From Tessaracoccus defluvii (GTDB lineage Bacteria > Actinomycetota > Actinomycetes > Propionibacteriales > Propionibacteriaceae), in contig NZ_CP060789.1 of NCBI RefSeq assembly GCF_014489575.1, forward strand, positions 868,001 through 932,000: DNA of 64,000 nt, read 5' to 3'. Shown piece after piece: positions 30,018-37,369 of this stretch; within the stretch, counting starts at the first letter, position 1, and each line of letters begins with the position of its first letter. The position numbers were made by a program, and so were the translations under genes. The notes beneath the pieces were generated by a model. That model did no database searches, was not told the DNA's origin, and saw only the letters and a program-made list of their open reading frames with translations.

Positions 30018-30039
30018 GGTGTCAACGGACGTTGACACC
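30018..30039. repeat. Inverted repeat IR0
   Basis: GGTGTCAACG and CGTTGACACC, perfect 10-bp arms separated by GA. First member of the GGTGT/ACACC family in this region. Confidence 0.8.
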
Positions 30040-30187
30040 TGACGCCGACGCCCCTACCCCCTCCCCGCCCGGGGAATAGCAACCGTCGGGGGAAGTGCCG
30101 ATCTCTCCCCGCGTTTTTTCCACATGGGGCCCTTCGCTGAGAGCCTTCCGCGAGCCCCTCAGAGGGTCCGCCAGGGGGTCGGACGTC

Positions 30188-30212
30188 GAGGTGTACGGGT
30201 CCCGTACATCTC
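30188..30212. repeat. Inverted repeat IR1
   Basis: GAGGTGTACGGG and CCCGTACATCTC around a single T; 12-bp arms with one G-T mismatch, which would still pair in RNA. Confidence 0.75.
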
Positions 30213-30231
30213 GGCCCCTGACCCACAACCT

Positions 30232-30302
30232 CTACACGTGCGCGGGGACCCTGGAGGGCCGGGGCAGGTGTCCCAAGTTGGGACACCTACACGTGCGCGG
30301 GG
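30232..30302. repeat. 16-bp direct repeat flanking IR2
   Basis: CTACACGTGCGCGGGG occurs at 30232-30247 and again at 30287-30302, exactly repeated 55 bases apart. Each copy contains the palindrome CACGTG and each precedes an inverted repeat (IR2 and IR3), so the larger unit is direct repeat plus hairpin, present twice. Confidence 0.8.
30266..30288. repeat. Inverted repeat IR2
   Basis: AGGTGTCCCAA and TTGGGACACCT around a central G; perfect 11-bp arms. Centre CAAGTTG is shared with IR3. Confidence 0.85.
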
Positions 30303-30309
30303 GCCCTTC

Positions 30310-30332
30310 AGGGTGTGCAAGTTGCACACCCT
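30310..30332. repeat. Inverted repeat IR3
   Basis: AGGGTGTGCAA and TTGCACACCCT around a central G; perfect 11-bp arms. It ends eight bases before the stop of the leftward gene at 30340, so it may also act as its terminator. Confidence 0.85.
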
Positions 30333-30339
30333 CGACGCG

Positions 30340-30669
30340 CTAGTTGTCCTGGCCGGTGGCGTAGATGCCAGCGGCGGCCGCGATGGTGCGGAGGAAACGG
30401 GCGTGGAGGTAGAGGGCTGCGGCTTGCGAGTGGAGCGCGTCGCTGATGACGTCGTTGGCTGCGCTCTTGGCTGCGTCGTGGATCTCGCTGGCCTCGTCCT
30501 CGAACGCGTCGGCGTTGTCGAGGTTGGCCTCGATCCGGCCCGCCGTCATCACGGTGTCTTCGCCGTGGTCGGTGTAGAGAGCGACGAGGCCGGCCCACTG
30601 CGCGGCGGCCTCGGGGTCGTCGTGCCGACTGATTGGGCAGGTGATTTTGGTGATATCGATGCTGACCAT
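30340..30669 (-). CDS. Small helical element protein
   Basis: The 109-residue protein starts at ATG 30669 behind AAGGAA; the open frame extends further upstream but without a ribosome site. It is mostly helix: DDPEAAAQWAGLVALYTDHG, then EDEASEIHDAAKSAANDVISDAL and ALYLHARFLRTIAAAAGIYA. It is the last gene of the leftward operon, separated from the preceding gene by a 150-base gap with its own inverted repeat. No family recognised. Confidence 0.55.
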   Translation of the reverse strand: MVSIDITKITCPISRHDDPEAAAQWAGLVALYTDHGEDTVMTAGRIEANLDNADAFEDEASEIHDAAKSAANDVISDALHSQAAALYLHARFLRTIAAAAGIYATGQDN

Positions 30670-30769
30670 GGTCAGTTCCTTCTTCGTGGTGGTTGTATCG
30701 ACTGGACAGGCGCCAGGAGGGCAGGATTCGGACAGGTGACGGGTGACAAGGAGCCTTGCCACCTCGGGT

Positions 30770-30793
30770 CAGGTGCGTAATTCTGCGCACCTG
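30770..30793. repeat. Inverted repeat CAGGTGCG / CGCACCTG
   Basis: Eight-base arms with an eight-base spacer (TAATTCTG), in the gap between two leftward genes. Its AGGTG half-site resembles the central repeats. It could be an operator or a terminator of the upstream gene. Confidence 0.5.
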
Positions 30794-30823
30794 GCACTTG
30801 GAGCAGGTGTCAGCGTGGCGCGC

Positions 30824-31474
30824 CTAGGCGGGCACTGGTGCCCGTGTGGCGAGCAGGGCGCGTAGCGCGGCGGAGCGGGCCCCGACCGCTGGCCGTGGGC
30901 CGCTGATCGTCGTGTGCGTGACGGGTCGGGCCGCGCAGCGCCCGCCTTCTTCCCTCTTAAGAGGAGAGGGCTGCTGCTTAGTTTCGGTTGGGCCGATCAC
31001 CGGCCGACGAGCAGCTCGTTTCGTGAAGCGCAGACCGGCCGCGGCGATCCGCTTTGCGGTCTCCCTCGCCCGGTCCAACGCTTTTGGGTTGCCGGCCTGG
31101 CGTGCCCGGTTCGTGAGGTCCGCCAACGCCGTCTTCGACACGCGGATGAACCCGGCCGTTGGGCGGCCGTGCTGCACCCCGCCGCGATCCCACGTCAGGA
31201 CGCCGGCTTCTTCGAGTTCGTGGAGCTTGCGACGGGTCCACAACTCCGAGTAGCCGGCCGCGTCGGCGACCTGCCCAGCTGTCACGTCTCCTTGCCCGGA
31301 GGGACCGAGCAGCGCGCCGAGGGCCTGGAGGATCGCCCGGGTTGCCCCGTAGTAGCGGCCATGGAACGGCCCCCAGCCGGCGCGGCCGAGCGCGTCGAGG
31401 ATCACACCCAGCGGCGCACCAGCGCGGATCTCCGGAGCTGAGCCCTTTCGGCTCACGTGCTGCTGGCTGCTCAT
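30824..31474 (-). CDS. Winged-helix DNA-binding protein, possible replication or regulatory factor
   Basis: The 216-residue protein has one clear winged-helix region near residues 45-100: ILQALGALLG, VTAGQVADAAGYSELWTRRKLHELEEAGVLTWDRGG. A basic second half (ALDRARETAKRIAAAGLRF then RRPVIGPTETK) may bind DNA further. The ATG at 31474 overlaps the upstream stop. Winged-helix proteins in this position in small elements are often origin-binding or repressor proteins, and the repeat cluster nearby would be a natural target; this is inference. Confidence 0.55.
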   Translation of the reverse strand: MSSQQHVSRKGSAPEIRAGAPLGVILDALGRAGWGPFHGRYYGATRAILQALGALLGPSGQGDVTAGQVADAAGYSELWTRRKLHELEEAGVLTWDRGGVQHGRPTAGFIRVSKTALADLTNRARQAGNPKALDRARETAKRIAAAGLRFTKRAARRPVIGPTETKQQPSPLKREEGGRCAARPVTHTTISGPRPAVGARSAALRALLATRAPVPA

Positions 31475-32049
31475 CGTCCGGCCCCGATCGAGACGACGGG
31501 CCGCTGGCCGCAGTACGCCCGCACCCTTGCAGCCGCGGCCATGTCCCGACCCGCCCACACTCCGGAGTCAGGCTCGACCTCGCGGGCCGCCTGCTCACAC
31601 AGCATCAACACCGGACACTCCCCGCACTGCCGCCTTGCGTGCCGGACATCGTCGGCACGCTCGGAGACCCACTCGGCCCGGCCGACGCACGGCACCGGCT
31701 GGCCCTCGGCCTGCGCCCGTGTGATCGCTGCATGGAGCTCAGCCAACGCGGTCGTGACCGGCCCGCCGTACCAGGAACAACTAGGGCAGTCCCTCACCAG
31801 GCACGGCCCGGTGCCATGGTCGAAAGCGTCCGGGTCTGCGTCGAGGTGGCGCACCAGCTCCGTCGTGTCGACACCGACAATGCCGGCAACCTCCAGCAGG
31901 AACGCCATGTCCGTCACGAGGCCGTGTTCGCGCAGCCGCCGCCCCAGCCTCACCGCACTGACCCCGAGCACCGCAGCCAGCGCGCTCACCTCGGTACGCA
32001 CAGCCACCTCGGTCAGGACTCGTTCCCTGGCCGTCCCCGCGGTGCTCAT
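31471..32049 (-). CDS. WhiB-like iron-sulfur protein 2 with an added N-terminal domain
   Basis: The C-terminal half carries the same C-x20-C-x2-C-x5-C spacing as the first element WhiB (PCVGRAEW near residue 119, CGECPVLMLC) and GVWAG. The N-terminal 90 residues are a helix-turn-helix-like segment (VSALAAVLGVSAVRLGRRLREHGLV) followed by CLVRDCPSCSW, three more cysteines. At 192 residues it is about twice the size of normal Wbl proteins. The architecture suggests a DNA-binding domain fused to a sigma-contacting Fe-S domain. Confidence 0.7.
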   Translation of the reverse strand: MSTAGTARERVLTEVAVRTEVSALAAVLGVSAVRLGRRLREHGLVTDMAFLLEVAGIVGVDTTELVRHLDADPDAFDHGTGPCLVRDCPSCSWYGGPVTTALAELHAAITRAQAEGQPVPCVGRAEWVSERADDVRHARRQCGECPVLMLCEQAAREVEPDSGVWAGRDMAAAARVRAYCGQRPVVSIGAGR

Positions 32050-32333
32050 GCCCCGACCCCCTCGGCCTGGCGCGCACCCTCGAGCGCGGCCCGAGCAGCA
32101 GCGACCCGACGAAGCGCGTCAACGTTGACCGAGACGACAGCGCGCAACGCGTACACTTCCTCGAACGAGGCGAACACGCCAGCAGCGACCAGGCCCACCG
32201 GATCGAGCTTGTGGAGCAGCCGGTCGAGATCGTCGAGCGTCGACGTGCCCACCGTGGCCGCGTAGCCCTCGGCCGCGACCACGTCTTGACGCAACGACCA
32301 CAGATCGACGGGAGTGTGAGTTGTGGGGGTCAT
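32046..32333 (-). CDS. Unknown small protein, first gene of the leftward operon
   Basis: The 95-residue helical protein starts at ATG 32333 behind AAGGAAG and overlaps the next gene by four bases. The sequence (LWSLRQDVVAAEGYAATVGTSTLDDLDRLLHKLDPVG) suggests a small helical bundle. No family recognised. Confidence 0.55.
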   Translation of the reverse strand: MTPTTHTPVDLWSLRQDVVAAEGYAATVGTSTLDDLDRLLHKLDPVGLVAAGVFASFEEVYALRAVVSVNVDALRRVAAARAALEGARQAEGVGA

Positions 32334-32354
32334 GGGTGGCTTCCTTGTCAGTCG

Positions 32355-32364
32355 GGAATATTCC
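32355..32364. promoter_or_regulatory. Palindrome GGAATATTCC ahead of the leftward operon
   Basis: This perfect 10-base palindrome lies 22 bases upstream of the leftward start at 32333 and is unusually AT-rich for this region, so it may be a promoter or operator element. Confidence 0.35.
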
Positions 32365-32368
32365 GACC

Positions 32369-32417
32369 CACAGCGCTACCTTGCCCCCTGCTGAGGATGC
32401 CTGACCGCACAGCGCTA
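32369..32417. repeat. Two CACAGCGCTA repeats near attR
   Basis: CACAGCGCTA occurs at 32369-32378 and 32408-32417, 39 bases apart. CACAGCGTT near attL is a close relative. The position beside the right end suits recombinase arm sites. Confidence 0.45.
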
Positions 32418-32429
32418 AGGCGTCCCTAA

Positions 32430-32449
32430 TCCGGGACTACCTCGACTGA
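32430..32449 (+). other. attR: displaced original sigA 3' end
   Basis: TCCGGGACTACCTCGACTGA reads RDYLD-stop with the host's preferred GAC, TAC and CTC codons. It looks like the original end of sigA displaced by integration, with only three bases separating its stop from the stop of the amidotransferase gene. Confidence 0.75.
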
Positions 32450-32452
32450 GGC

Positions 32453-33181
32453 CTACCGGCGCGCGAGCGCCACGAAGTTGGCGAGCAGCCGGTTGACCTC
32501 AGCGCCGACCGGCGCCGCCAGCGCCTCGGCCACGAGCTCCTCGGTCTTGTCGGGATCGAAGTAGCCGTGGTTGCGGTAGATCTGCAGCCGCTCCGCCATG
32601 CCGGCGGGATCCAGCTCGGGGTGGAACTGGGTGGCGTAGACGCGCCGCCCCACCTTGAACGCCTGCACGGGGCAGAGCTCGCCCGTCGCCAGCACCACCG
32701 CGCCCTCCGGCAGCCGGGTCACGGCCTCCTTGTGCCCGACGAACGCCTCGAGCACGTCGGGGACGCCCAGGAACAGGGGGTCGTCCCTGCCTGCCTGCGT
32801 CACGGAGATGGTCGCCGTCCCCGCGGCCTCGCCGTAGGTCCGGTCCACCAACCCGCCGAGCCGGTCGGTCAGCGCCCCCACCCCGTAGCAGAGGCCGAGG
32901 AATGCCATGTCCCGCTCGATGGCAGCGTCGATGACGCGCCCCAGGTCCGCCTCGGCCTGCAGCTGGGTCTGCGACTTCACCGGATCGCTCGCGTTGAAGG
33001 GACCGCCGCCCAGGAAGACTCCGGCGTAGTCGTCGATGTCGATGTCCGGGAGCGTCGTCGTCGCCAGCCTGACGCTGTGCAGTTCCTCCGGGGTCAGCCC
33101 TGCGAGCCGGGCGATCGCCAGGCGCTCGCTCTCGGCGGCGTCATCCTCAGGCCGGACGCTGAGCAGGAGGAAGGGCTTCAC
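32453..33181 (-). CDS. Class I glutamine amidotransferase-like protein
   Basis: The 242-residue protein resembles GMP-synthase-type amidotransferase domains. The nucleophile elbow is FLGLCYGVGALTDRLGG (Cys near residue 89) and the partner His lies in YATQFHPELDP near residue 190, followed by the Glu two residues on. The N-terminus VKPFLLLSVRPEDDAA is typical of stand-alone members. The gene overlaps the ligase gene upstream by four bases, so both are probably one operon; the pair may act on a gamma-glutamyl compound. The acceptor substrate is unknown. Confidence 0.82.
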   Translation of the reverse strand: MKPFLLLSVRPEDDAAESERLAIARLAGLTPEELHSVRLATTTLPDIDIDDYAGVFLGGGPFNASDPVKSQTQLQAEADLGRVIDAAIERDMAFLGLCYGVGALTDRLGGLVDRTYGEAAGTATISVTQAGRDDPLFLGVPDVLEAFVGHKEAVTRLPEGAVVLATGELCPVQAFKVGRRVYATQFHPELDPAGMAERLQIYRNHGYFDPDKTEELVAEALAAPVGAEVNRLLANFVALARR

Positions 33182-34323
33182 TGGGGCTCCCGGGGAGAGA
33201 AGGCTGGAACCCCGGAGCGTAGCTCGTCGGCCAGCGCCCTGGTGACGGCGACCGGGTCGTGGCCGGCGGTCAGCAGCCGCCGTTGGCGCAGGTAGCTGGG
33301 CCCACGGGTTACGAGGTCGGCGACGTGCTGCAACTCGCCCGCGCAGCCGAGCCGCTCCGCGACCGACCTCAGATCCTCGACCCAACGCAGGATGCCGTCG
33401 TAGGCGTGGATGAGGTAGTCGTCCTTGCGGGGGGTGATGACGTCGGCGGCCAGTCCGTAGCGGGCCGCCCGCCACTTGTTCTCCCGCATGAACCAGTAGG
33501 GCAGCCGGTCGATGGAGCCGCCCTCCTCGAGGACCTCGGACATCTTCTGGGCGAGACACTGGCTGAAGGCCGCGAGCGCGCCGACCTCCATGAGGGTGGG
33601 GACGGAGTCCATGGTGCGGTTCTCGACGGTGCCCCACTGCGAGGGCCGGACGTCCCACCGGATCTCGGAGGGGTTCTGGATCATGCCGACGCCCTCGAGT
33701 TGGGAGGCGTAGCTCTCCAGCTCCGCCCAGTCGGCCATGTGGTACGGCAGGCCGTTGGTGGGGAGCTGCTGGAACAGCATGGTGCGCTGCGACGCGAACC
33801 GGGTGTCGACGTTGCGCCACAGCGGAGAACTGGCCGACAGCGCGATGAAGTAGGGGGTGAACCGGGCCAGCCCGTAGACGATGGGCAGCGCCTTCTCGCG
33901 GTCGTCGACCCCCGTGTGGATGTGGAGGCCGTTGATGGCCAGCTGCTGGCCCCACCAGCCGTTGCGCTCCGTCACCCGCCGGTACTGCGGCTTGTCGTAG
34001 GGGCGCTGCAGCGCAGGGTCCCCGAACGGGTGGGTGCCGGCGCCCAGCAGCGTCAGCCCTCGCGGCTCCAGCACCGACAGGGCCTGGTCCAGCAGCGAGC
34101 GCAGCTCGGCGACGGCGGAGGGCACCGTGTCGTGCACCCCTGTGACGAGCTCGATCATCGACGTGAAGTACTCGCGCCTGATGGGCCCGTTGACGGGGTC
34201 GGACAGGCCGTCCAACAGCACGTGGGCCTCCGGCACCTGCTCCATGGTGCGCGCGTCGATGACGGCCAGCTCCCACTCGATCCCGAGCGTCGACTGGCGT
34301 GATTGAGCGAACTTGACCCTCAT
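33178..34323 (-). CDS. YbdK-type carboxylate-amine ligase (glutamate-cysteine ligase family 2)
   Basis: The 381-residue protein has the GCS2 signature: STLGIEWELAVIDARTME at the start, HPFGDPALQRPYDKPQYRRV near residue 98, LAINGLHIHTGVDDREKALP near residue 130 and WRAARYGLAADVI near residue 290. The start ATG lies behind GGAGGTCACG. Family members include weak gamma-glutamylcysteine ligases and other ATP-grasp-like amide formers; actinobacteria use other enzymes for mycothiol, so the product here is uncertain. Coupled to the amidotransferase. Confidence 0.88.
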   Translation of the reverse strand: MRVKFAQSRQSTLGIEWELAVIDARTMEQVPEAHVLLDGLSDPVNGPIRREYFTSMIELVTGVHDTVPSAVAELRSLLDQALSVLEPRGLTLLGAGTHPFGDPALQRPYDKPQYRRVTERNGWWGQQLAINGLHIHTGVDDREKALPIVYGLARFTPYFIALSASSPLWRNVDTRFASQRTMLFQQLPTNGLPYHMADWAELESYASQLEGVGMIQNPSEIRWDVRPSQWGTVENRTMDSVPTLMEVGALAAFSQCLAQKMSEVLEEGGSIDRLPYWFMRENKWRAARYGLAADVITPRKDDYLIHAYDGILRWVEDLRSVAERLGCAGELQHVADLVTRGPSYLRQRRLLTAGHDPVAVTRALADELRSGVPAFSPREPQ

Positions 34324-34460
34324 CGTGACCTCCCGCCTACTGGCGGCAGAGTAATGCACGGGAGGCCACCGCGAGCCGATCGCGGTGCCGCCCAGCGAGC
34401 AAGGCGACGGTGGGGGCCGGCCGGGCGGATAGTGTGGGCCCGACAAGAGAGGACCCGCCC

Positions 34461-35655
34461 ATGTCTCTGTTCGCGCGCGCCGAACTCGCCCCCGCAGATC
34501 CGATCCTCGGCCTCACCGAGGCCTTCCAGGCCGACAAGCGACCGGAGAAGGTCAACCTCGGGGTAGGCGTGTACCTCGGCGAGGACGGCAAGCTGCCGCT
34601 GCTGCGCTCCGTGGCGGTCGCGGAGCAGCGCCTCGCCGAAGCCGCCGCGCCGAAGGGTTACCTTCCCATCGACGGCATGGTCGCCTACCGGGACGCCGTC
34701 CGCGGCCTCGTGTTCGGTGCCGACGCGCCCGTCCTGGCCGACGGACGGGTCGTCACGGCCGAGTCACTCGGCGGCACCGGCGCCCTGAAGATTGGCGCCG
34801 ACCTCGCCCACCACCTCGCCCCGAGGCGAAGGTGCTCATCTCCGACCCGAGCTGGGAGAACCACCGCGCCCTGTTCACGCGGGCCGGCTTCGCCGTCGAC
34901 ACCTACCGGTACTACGACGCCGAGGCGAAGGGCATCGACGCCCAGGGGATGCTCGACGACCTGCGCGCCGCGGCCCCCGGCACGATCGTCGTCCTGCACG
35001 CCTGCTGCCACAACCCGACCGGCTACGACCTCAGCCCCGCGCAGTGGGACGCCGTCATCGACGTCATCCGCGAGCGGGACCTGGTCGCGTTCCTCGACAT
35101 GGCCTACCAGGGGTTCGGCTTCGGCATCGCCGAGGACGGCGCCGTCATCGGCAAGTTCGTCGACGCAGGCCTGAGCTTCCTGCTGTCGACGTCGTACTCG
35201 AAGTCGTTCAGCCTCTACGGCGAGCGCATCGGCTCGCTGTCGGTGGTCACGGCGTCGGCCGACGAGGCGAAGCGGGTCCAATCCCAGCTGAAGATCGTGA
35301 TCCGCACCAACTACTCGAACCCGCCCACGCACGGTGCGGCCCTCGTCGCGACGGTGCTGGCCGACGCCGAGCTGCGGGCCGGCTGGGAGGCGGAGCTGGG
35401 GCCATGCGCGACCGCATCAAGTCGCTGCGCCGCGGCCTCGTCGACGCCCTTGCCGCCCGCGGCATCGCCGACATGGGCTTCATCGCCGACCAGCTCGGCA
35501 TGTTCAGCTACTCGGGCCTGACGCGTGAGCAGATGGTGGCGCTGCGGGAGGAGCACGCCGTCTACGGGCTGGACTCCGGCCGGATGTGCGTGGCCGCCCT
35601 CAACGACCGCAACCTCGAGCGCGTCGCCGACGCGATCGCCGCCGTCCGCGGCTGA
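34461..35655 (+). CDS. Aspartate/aromatic aminotransferase (class I, PLP); two frameshifts
   Basis: The restored 398-residue enzyme matches the tyrB/aspC-type family: N-terminal MSLFARAELAPADPILGLTE and VNLGVGVYLGEDG, the CCHNPTGYDLS motif near residue 180, DMAYQGFGFG and the PLP-lysine region STSYSKSFSLYGERIGS near residue 240 (Lys in SYSKSF). Frame breaks at 34819-34822 (missing C) and 35398-35401 (missing G) are each repaired by one base. It probably interconverts aspartate and oxaloacetate, possibly aromatic substrates. A TAGTGT box at about 34429 and AGAGAGGA support the start. Confidence 0.9.
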
Positions 35656-35657
35656 GG

Positions 35658-37369
35658 TCAGAGCGCCCGGGCCAGCCCACTGGCCCGGCGCGCCGGCGTC
35701 TCCACCGCGGCGGCAAGGGCCTCCCGCGAGCCGTAGATCCGCAGGCCCGTCCGCGCCCGCGTGACGGCCGTGTACAGGAGTTCCCGGGTCAGCAGCGGCG
35801 AGCCGGGCGGGGGCAGCACCACCGAGACGAGCTCGAACTGGCTGCCCTGCGACTTGTGGATCGTCATGGCGTGCAGGTCGACCGCGTCGTCCAGCAGGGC
35901 GGGGGCGACGGTCACCGGCCCGGCCGGCAGATCGACGGCGGCCGACAGCGAGCCGTCGCCCCCGGCGATCACCACCGCGGTGTCACCGTTGCTGAAGAGA
36001 TCGCCGTTGCGCTGGATCAGGAGCGGCTGGCCGGGGTAGGCGCGGTGGTCGAAGCCGTAGCCGTCGAGCTGCGTGGCCAGCCAGGAGCGCACGGACCGTC
36101 CCCAGTGGGTCACGCCGAACGGTCCCTCGCGGTGCCCGCACAGGATGCGGTGGCCGGCGAGCGCCGCGTTGGCGGACGAGGCGTCCCCGTCGAGGGCGGC
36201 GGCCCTGGTCGCGGACGCGACGGCGAGGGCGTCGCGTCTCACTGTCGGCAACGCCGCCGGATCGATGTCACCCGCGAAGTCGATCAGCGCGATGGTCGCG
36301 GCTTCCTCCAGCACGGCCAGGGCGGCGTCGGCGTCGCCGGCGAGGATGGCGTCGGACAGCGCGTTGATGTCGTCGTTGGAGCGGTAGTTGTGCAGCAGCC
36401 TGGCGACGGCGCCGCCCGGGGCCGTGACGAGATCGTCGGCCGCCTCGATGTCGGCCAGCACGGCGCCCGCCTCGACGGAGCGGAGCTGGTGCGGATCACC
36501 CAGCAGCACCAGCCTGCTCCGCTCCGACAAGGCGTCGAGCAGCAGCCCCATGAGCTCCAACGACACCATGGACGTCTCGTCGACCACCACCACGTCGTAG
36601 GGCAGCGGGTTGCCCGCGTGGTACTCGACGCTCGCCGAGCGGGGGCGCATACCCAGCAGCCGGTGCAGTGTGCCGCCCCAGGTGGCGCCGGAGGTGCCGC
36701 CGACCTCGGCCAGGAGCCGGGTGGCGGCCTTGCCGGTGGGAGCGCAGAGCGCCACCCGCGGTGAGGTCGGCGCCAGGGCCTGCAACATGCGGTGGACGAT
36801 GGTGGTCTTGCCGGTGCCGGGCCCGCCGGTGATCACCGTGGTGCTGTGGCGCAGAGCCGTCACGACCGCGGCACGCTGGAGGTCGTCGAACTTCTCGTCG
36901 TCTGCGAACGTGACGGCGATGGGTCGACGGTGAGTTCGCTGCGGGCCCGCAGCGCGCGGGCCAGCGACCGCTCCTGTCGCCAGTAGCGGTCGAGGTACAG
37001 GAGCGTCCCCTCGAGGCGGAACGGTGCGTCCACGTCCAGGGGGCGGGCGACGGCGGGGGAGGCTCCGACGGCGGCGACCCAGGCGGTCGGCTCCGGCCAG
37101 GTCAGGGCGGGGACGGCGTCGGCGGGGGCCTGGGCGTCGCCGAGGTCGGCCTCGGGCAGCAGCGTCGCCTCTGCGGTGACGAGGTCCAGGCACACCGATC
37201 CCAGGCGCAGCTCCCGCACGGCGAGCGCGAGCGCGAGGGTCACCGTCGGGTCGGCCTCACCGGCCAGCTGGGCCAGGCGGCGGGCCACATGGAAGTCGGC
37301 CAGCCGCAGCATGCCGGCCTCGCAGAAGTCGCGCAGCACGCCGGCGGCGGCGATCGGGATCTCAAGCAC
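35658..37369 (-). CDS. recD: Exodeoxyribonuclease V alpha chain RecD; one frameshift
   Basis: RecD is the 5'-3' helicase motor of RecBCD. The restored 570-residue protein has an N-terminal domain and a superfamily 1 helicase core: Walker A TGGPGTGKTTIV near residue 167, VVVVDETSMVSLELMG near residue 255, LLGDPHQLRSVEAGAVLAD, and the C-terminal AMTIHKSQGSQFELVSVVLP with TAVTRARTGLRIYG. The frame breaks at 36921-36923; adding one G joins SELTVD to PIAVTFADDEKFDDLQ. The GTG start overlaps the recB stop by eight bases, so translation is coupled in the order recC-recB-recD. Confidence 0.93.

Larger units (their letters stand above)
29660..30339. other. 680-base non-coding centre of the sigA element
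   Basis: This stretch between the ends of the two converging operons contains two terminators, four GGTGT/ACACC inverted repeats (described separately) and a 16-base direct repeat. The open frame ending at 30079 (PPLRKLGPREALCTAAGHVCRWC) contains one Cys pair but has no ribosome site and a strongly Pro-rich start; I leave it uncalled. Confidence 0.6.
23101..32449. mobile_element. Integrated 9.3-kb element in the sigA 3' end (satellite-like)
   Basis: The ends are imperfect direct repeats (17 of 20 bases identical) at 23101-23120 and 32430-32449. Inside are a tyrosine recombinase next to the left end, a rightward operon to 29659 (DUF3631 ATPase, DUF6907, WhiB-like, possible scaffold-like protein, small unknowns), a 680-base central region with inverted repeats, and a leftward operon from 32333 (unknown, second WhiB-like, winged-helix protein, small helical protein). 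The genes overlap by one to four bases as in phages. There is no capsid, portal, terminase, lysis or FtsK-type transfer gene. Size and content recall phiRv1-type prophages and actinobacterial phage satellites. Confidence 0.85.

Noticed and set aside
29723..30079. 118-codon rightward frame with CRWC motif in the element centre
   Set aside because: It has no ribosome site, starts inside a terminator hairpin, is Pro-rich, and spans inverted repeat IR0; coding is unsupported.
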